Positions 9,301 through 10,682 of a stretch of DNA of 10,682 nt are shown here, one piece after another. Numbering within the stretch: the first letter of the stretch is position 1; every line of letters starts with the position of its first letter. Source of the DNA: Desulfobulbaceae bacterium (lineage in GTDB: Bacteria > Desulfobacterota > Desulfobulbia > Desulfobulbales > Desulfobulbaceae). The stretch covers positions 1 through 10,682 of the forward strand of contig DAOVTM010000094.1 in assembly GCA_030633145.1 (NCBI GenBank), given 5' to 3'. Made by a program: the position numbers and the translations under genes. The notes beneath the pieces are model-generated. The model saw only the letters and a program-made list of their open reading frames with translations. It was not told the DNA's origin and made no database searches.

Positions 9301-9995
9301 TATTGTCTAAAGTTGACGAGAGCAGGACTCAGTTCAGCAAATTCCGGCGGTATCTCGCAGGGTACAATCACGGAGCCGCCTTTAAAGTCCACGCGTACCC
9401 CCGGCGGCTGCCTGTTGTCTCCGGCCAGACCCCATAAGGTGGTTCGGTAATCCTCAAAACCGTTTAAGCGAATTTTCCCGCCCGGTCTGCCCGGACCGGG
9501 CATCGTGATGACGGTTTCCTGTGCATCAGGATCGGTAGGGGGAAAAATTTGTATAGTAACAGTATGTTCTTCAAGGAAAAGAGTAAGGCTGGTCAATTCC
9601 TCATCTCTGCTGTATTGGATCTGGGCGGATTGTACCCGCAGACCCCGTTCCGGCATGTCATCGTTGTTTATTTGATCTGGAGGTGCTATGGATCGGCAAT
9701 CAATTCGTATGGGAAGTTTATTTTCTTCCAGACGATAAAGGAGAAAAAGACCACGGCGGCTCAACAGAGCGATATAATGGGTCTGGTCGGTGCGAAACTC
9801 GTACGCATGCCGAATCAGGTCGTCAGAAAGCGTATCGCTGGAATCAACAGCTGCGTTTTCGCCGCAGAGTGCAAAACCCCGTGTCGGCCGGGTCGCAAAG
9901 GGAAAGAGTTCTTTCAGGTCACAGGTATGGATATCATCGGGAAGTTTATCAATTTGATTATAGCCGGTGATAAAATCGATATTTCGACCAAGCAT
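3330..9995 (-). CDS. Giant beta-propeller / Ig-like / AAA-STAND ATPase protein, first gene of the operon
   Basis: A 2221-residue protein with no signal peptide, so cytoplasmic. It starts at the first ATG 45 bases after the predicted transcription start and has no clear Shine-Dalgarno. Residues 1-360 and about 500-830 are rich in short beta blades with turns like LFVGTINHGLLSVDL, GGIHGDIWCF (730-739), VTLDGKILTL and LLVGAVDGALLLL. These are typical of PQQ/WD40-like propellers. Residues about 360-495 form a helical insertion. Residues about 845-1250 are helical. About 1255-1352 reads as an Ig-like beta sandwich (MLPGGTDLRIRIINTG...). About 1370-1845 is an unassigned alpha/beta region. The ATPase begins at MFYGREEEI (1846-1854), with Walker A GSRRIGKSS (1870-1878) and Walker B LLLDEID (1951-1957). 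A helical lid with CLPAAIQFSC and a winged-helix-like tail end the protein. The propeller is a likely sensor. The ATPase family (AAA_16-like, STAND clade) is clear, and the biological role is not. Confidence 0.88.
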   Translation of the reverse strand: MLGRNIDFITGYNQIDKLPDDIHTCDLKELFPFATRPTRGFALCGENAAVDSSDTLSDDLIRHAYEFRTDQTHYIALLSRRGLFLLYRLEENKLPIRIDCRSIAPPDQINNDDMPERGLRVQSAQIQYSRDEELTSLTLFLEEHTVTIQIFPPTDPDAQETVITMPGPGRPGGKIRLNGFEDYRTTLWGLAGDNRQPPGVRVDFKGGSVIVPCEIPPEFAELSPALVNFRQYLALTSTPWKLRILACEPEAGKEAGTIRTRELDPVSLPNAITALCFAPLPDDGLMLMVACEDYYLRPYILDSNEQWQSQRKIRFPDYIQEILYLEESTDLGPTVAVVTNNGCLFIGKVLARHRQYHDCFLERLDRDWLARLRQTSAESEMNEYIRIWAATEQAFTSPQLIQDFELTEKNFPYLLHRLARTPRSGKIPGTEAIAALLQQTLEYGRANWNRGLEIFYPRLYELYADRNPELFNPNKWMADDPVSVLTRDFVARSSGYHTPLTLLQGEGPVLDCCLLETAEDSQPMLVRLGNHILSLFQLLNPPPCSEVQSRHINHPEEVRFTRVAALKENLFVGTINHGLLSVDLEEGSFSLVEIPELKFCSVDALRVHLDQLIVTAHSPQGESLILKLAWSRGWDKPPTIHNLCDDDRQDAEKSIHSTIPSLCLSHGEQNHEPLIWCLQTGRWNVLDVGKQCTEIVSLKRSLTSIVTIPDPSTTVDPENKNPPASLLLIGGIHGDIWCFSASGHLRWYYQTNSRIVEIIAGPGKEQLTVVTLDGKILTLNTQGKYEQHLILDRRISSCAKDFIDLDTVPYLLVGAVDGALLLLRHCNATEVPDINLPHDFVAASRKLLTPEFIRQYPQRSATQLDHLCGSNSPDCDYHRLASLLDSLLSSDVKKFAQIEFLRLFMRSQGHKLLGHGDASMVGQEECVALLQKRFHDFPVIARIELLSQLCHAEEDTCVLEGQKVPKVPEWIYPRMPQASSSAQKLRLELLYFREFLQIIVCRYDQWHSRDKAEKDNPWHPALQKVLTLFFTFYQDSQKNIFPRWFERMFVAVMARGIGLRRYAVISTADKLFMLLGSTNYGRAKKLFQRYGRWFLPPNGLELWEALDRFIAGESNFREFLTLYRKNLPDLPENEKRLRLYIRLILPRPSQKQSRIESGKWEEFYHQLYTFCDQPPFIKEVLKKIQESMRELNKEHVPSQRYTLLIRLHDSLQAAIRESEPKGHWQILGNRIIAAWLIWLDREKKVLAPENPAERIDVLVPQSVKMLPGGTDLRIRIINTGVKSLVEQISITCSCPLIQDEQKHTESLDGLEVNASKDFILSLREPDKKQGTYLIEWQIQVGGQFSIFGSREFEVVNLLTKEAAQREKMLSLTRSLMRGHHADGDWRVKRLFVFLRTDIKVMTEEEIIPYLTRIHEEVSGSRQGIRFFHPEGWNRGSDVDDIACIPYHAEKWLEQIKRSSATLAFGEREIFIFKEGMDINVHQNINLMRNQDRTALLIPDLSFEDLEKSGGGLDMAREGLLQDFLMNCFMGRGLNTILLGLWACASAQKGGQTTAFSGLTVLTSAAILNELPKDHPLTSLALVLDEDDLRYLEFINIISMDNGFAVRYPVVGQWICELFSADKTAAFFHDALFEKQSPPLTVLPLSFWRTLLFYTREWKLPLETVQLLLFENHNDFLGFMARIEDFGAIADGKEQAMRLFWDWLGHQKGIFIPNTTQLRKGSILESRIYLSIFNQKTIGSSERSESWRLLGKAGHKVDSIDIRQLLNETDDNFQSSNTMIIGFEQSRKKHFSGKDHLVWITKDELPQLLASPEPKKNLQTIISDQRASLKDRILKRYKDSQATPIDMFYGREEEIRQIVKRIVQVSILVTGSRRIGKSSLLMYLQNGDQGFKNRSCHFIDMQGVSDYRSTLTTMAEALWLPVPDTNSEVEAVDALQKLIMGFSSSHGMTPVLLLDEIDQFFWYDFQNGEKVFRVFRSLDQQKKIRFVVASYLDTAENIRKKEKDLKTLVEMSNNHRACVFNFFEVVRLGAISLENARNLVSKPMAQAGVRVSDAVADYLVRQAFCLPAAIQFSCILAADQLEKESMDELTHEMVGACKDQVMKFLKKDIIGALGEKETLALLGLLLTGKGKATAVGIERLLHDLHIVLLAPEIEKILLPKTQTVILDWDGMVFTLRDGIYAELIHSSMPNDEDIKMYMENQARAVGLLQTRDRLSRVRKYRP

Positions 9996-10046
9996 ATTAT
10001 TTTTCGGTGTTTTTTGACAGGATCGGGAATGAAATAAGCAATTTTG

Positions 10047-10076
10047 AGTATATATTTGTTATCCACAAATTGTCAA
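10047..10076 (-). promoter_or_regulatory. Sigma70-type promoter of the operon
   Basis: On the minus strand, TTGACA (10076-10071) is a perfect -35 box. An 18-base spacer separates it from TATACT (10052-10047), which matches the TATAAT consensus at five of six positions. Transcription would start near 10040, giving an untranslated leader of about 45 bases before the ATG at 9995. It is the only convincing promoter seen upstream of the three genes. Confidence 0.75.
10054..10070. promoter_or_regulatory. Operator-like dyad inside the promoter spacer
   Basis: ATTTGT TATCC ACAAAT is a perfect 6+6 inverted repeat with a 5-base centre. It fills 17 of the 18 bases between the -35 and -10 boxes. A repressor dimer bound here would directly block RNA polymerase. 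No free HTH regulator gene lies in the window, so the binding protein is unknown. The winged-helix-like tail of the first gene's product is one speculative candidate for autoregulation. AT-rich dyads also occur by chance. Confidence 0.5.
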
Positions 10077-10118
10077 GAACCTAAACAAACTATTTTTGTA
10101 TCCTCTTTAAAATTGTAT

Positions 10119-10267
10119 GGCTGGCCGGGCAACCCAACTTGGCAGGGTGGGAGGTAAGCGAGGTACGAGACTCCGAAAGCCGTAGGCGCATCCCGCCGAT
10201 AGTTGCAATGGTGGGATGCAGACACCGCTTCGCTGTTACGCTTTTCCACCCTACGGCTACGGCTACC
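10119..10267. repeat. Imperfect palindromic intergenic element (MITE/REP-like)
   Basis: Nested inverted arms are visible. AGGGTGGGA (10144-10152) pairs with TTCCACCCT (10244-10252). AGCCGTAG (10178-10185) pairs exactly with CTACGGCT (10251-10258). GCATCCCGCC (10188-10197) pairs with GGTGGGATGC (10210-10219) through one G-T pair, around a 12-base loop. The right end has CTACGG twice followed by CTACC, so on the minus strand the element starts with GTAG tetranucleotides, as REP elements do. Outer limits are estimated. The arms compete with one another, so alternative folds are likely. Confidence 0.6.
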
Positions 10268-10303
10268 TGATCTCAATAAAATTTAACAAGGATACCTATT
10301 TTT

Positions 10304-10333
10304 TTAAATCGAAAGGGATTAAATCGAATTGGA
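10304..10333 (+). repeat. 15-bp tandem repeat, two copies
   Basis: TTAAATCGAAAGGGA (10304-10318) is followed directly by TTAAATCGAATTGGA (10319-10333), with 13 of 15 bases identical. The next bases, TTTA, may be a broken third unit. The repeat is AT-rich and lies between the palindromic element and the regulator remnant. It could be a protein-binding pair or simple replication slippage. Confidence 0.5.
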
Positions 10334-10442
10334 TTTAGCTGATCAGGAACAAGAAAATCACTAGCCTTGACAACCTGTACTGATACCTGTAAAAAGAAGG
10401 GCTTAGGTCTTGAAATATAAGAAAAGTAGCTTTGCAAGATCT

Positions 10443-10589
10443 GACCCCATTCTTTTCTCCAGCGGGTATAGTACTGATCCGGTCATGGCAAACTTTAAAG
10501 AGTACGGTTTCAAGGGGCGTATTCCTAAACCCTTTGTCATGGAAAGGATTGCGGAAACCCTGGGCATGGTGCTGGCTAAGCGGCAGTAA
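10443..10589 (+). pseudogene. 5'-truncated response-regulator (hybrid histidine kinase) C-terminal fragment
   Basis: About 48 codons remain. They read DPILFSSGYSTDPVMANF, then EYGFKGRIPKPF, then MERIAETLGMVLAKRQ and TAA (10587-10589). This is the end of a receiver domain: the beta4 strand with SSGYS, then the invariant lysine in PKPF at beta5. The phosphoacceptor aspartate and all upstream kinase parts are absent. The frame meets a TAG at 10404-10406, and sequence before about 10443 no longer looks like the family. Its end repeats the gene end at 1-52 with three changes, so it is a dead duplicate left at the right border of the operon block. Confidence 0.8.
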
Positions 10590-10610
10590 TCTTATGAAGA
10601 AGTGAGCCGG
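10538..10610 (+). repeat. Direct repeat, right copy
   Basis: This is the counterpart of bases 1-73 (70 of 73 identical), in the same orientation. The receiver-domain homology continues leftward from here to about 10443. Since the left copy runs off the window, the full repeat is probably at least 165 bp. After 10610 the two copies diverge completely. Confidence 0.9.
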
Positions 10611-10653
10611 GAAAACACCTTGCACTGCAACTATTTTTCAAGTAACAAACAAA

Positions 10654-10682
10654 ATGACCTTAACACGAAAAGAATTTCTCTC
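10654..10682 (+). CDS. Possible start of a downstream gene (partial, runs off the right edge)
   Basis: ATG at 10654 opens MTLTRKEFLS and continues off the window. The TRKEFL pattern resembles the beginning of a twin-arginine (Tat) signal peptide, with K replacing the second arginine, but nine codons cannot establish this. No good Shine-Dalgarno precedes it (AAGTAACAAACAAA). The start may be wrong or the frame may not be a gene. Confidence 0.3.

Larger units (their letters stand above)
9996..10442. other. Upstream intergenic region of the operon
   Basis: No coding sequence can be supported here. From left to right it holds the A-rich leader of the first operon gene, the promoter and dyad, a palindromic repeat element (about 10119-10267) and a 15-bp tandem repeat (10304-10333). 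A low-complexity AT-rich stretch then runs to the truncated regulator tail. A TTGACA at 10367 on the plus strand lacks a matching -10 box. Confidence 0.6.

Noticed and set aside
9549..10037. 162-residue plus-strand open frame over the start of the giant gene
   Set aside because: It is antisense to the N-terminus and the promoter region of the giant gene, resembles no family, and has no promoter of its own.
10367..10395. Plus-strand TTGACA followed 17 bases later by TAAAAA
   Set aside because: The -10 match is poor and no intact gene follows. It would only drive the truncated regulator fragment.
10335..10625. 96-residue minus-strand open frame
   Set aside because: It is the complement of the response-regulator fragment, whose plus-strand reading gives clear receiver-domain motifs.
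1..10682. CRISPR array, tRNA or rRNA genes, integrase or transposase genes
   Set aside because: No regularly spaced repeat series, tRNA-like cloverleaf, rRNA-like sequence or recombinase motifs were found on reading both strands.

Overview
The window holds one compact three-gene operon on the minus strand (about 9995 down to 355), bracketed by repeat-rich intergenic DNA and by two copies of the 3' end of a response-regulator-type gene. Average base composition and the regulator tail (motif SGYSTDPVMANF...GFKGRIPKPF, typical of hybrid sensor kinases abundant in Desulfobacterota) suggest a deltaproteobacterial-type sulfate reducer or cable-bacterium-like host (Desulfobulbales). This is an inference from style and not a proven placement.

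Layout, left to right: positions 1-52 are the last codons of a plus-strand regulator gene. Positions 53-354 are non-coding DNA carrying a 99-bp REPIN-like pair of hairpins. Positions 355-2244 encode a P-loop NTPase (gene 3). Positions 2257-3333 encode an unrecognised 358-residue protein (gene 2). Positions 3330-9995 encode a 2221-residue protein (gene 1) with a beta-propeller-like N-terminal half, a helical middle, an Ig-like domain and a C-terminal AAA/STAND-type ATPase. Positions 9996-10442 hold a strong sigma70-like promoter with a 17-bp dyad inside its spacer, an imperfect palindromic element and a short tandem repeat. Positions 10443-10589 are a 5'-truncated second copy of the regulator tail. 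A new plus-strand gene may begin at 10654.

Transcription runs from right to left. Genes 1 and 2 overlap by ATGA, and genes 2 and 3 are separated by only about 12 bases, so the three are very probably co-transcribed from the single promoter and made in fixed proportion. Two different P-loop NTPases plus a third protein without a visible P-loop, with a propeller as a likely ligand- or protein-sensing surface, resemble the logic of STAND-type signalling or conflict (defence) systems. No nuclease, protease, TIR, or membrane effector could be recognised, so a defence role is a hypothesis. The operon could equally serve in signalling or assembly.

The whole block is flanked by diverged direct repeats of at least 73 bp (3 mismatches) made of the regulator gene's end, as expected if the block arrived by integration or by recombination next to that gene. 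No integrase or transposase is in the window.
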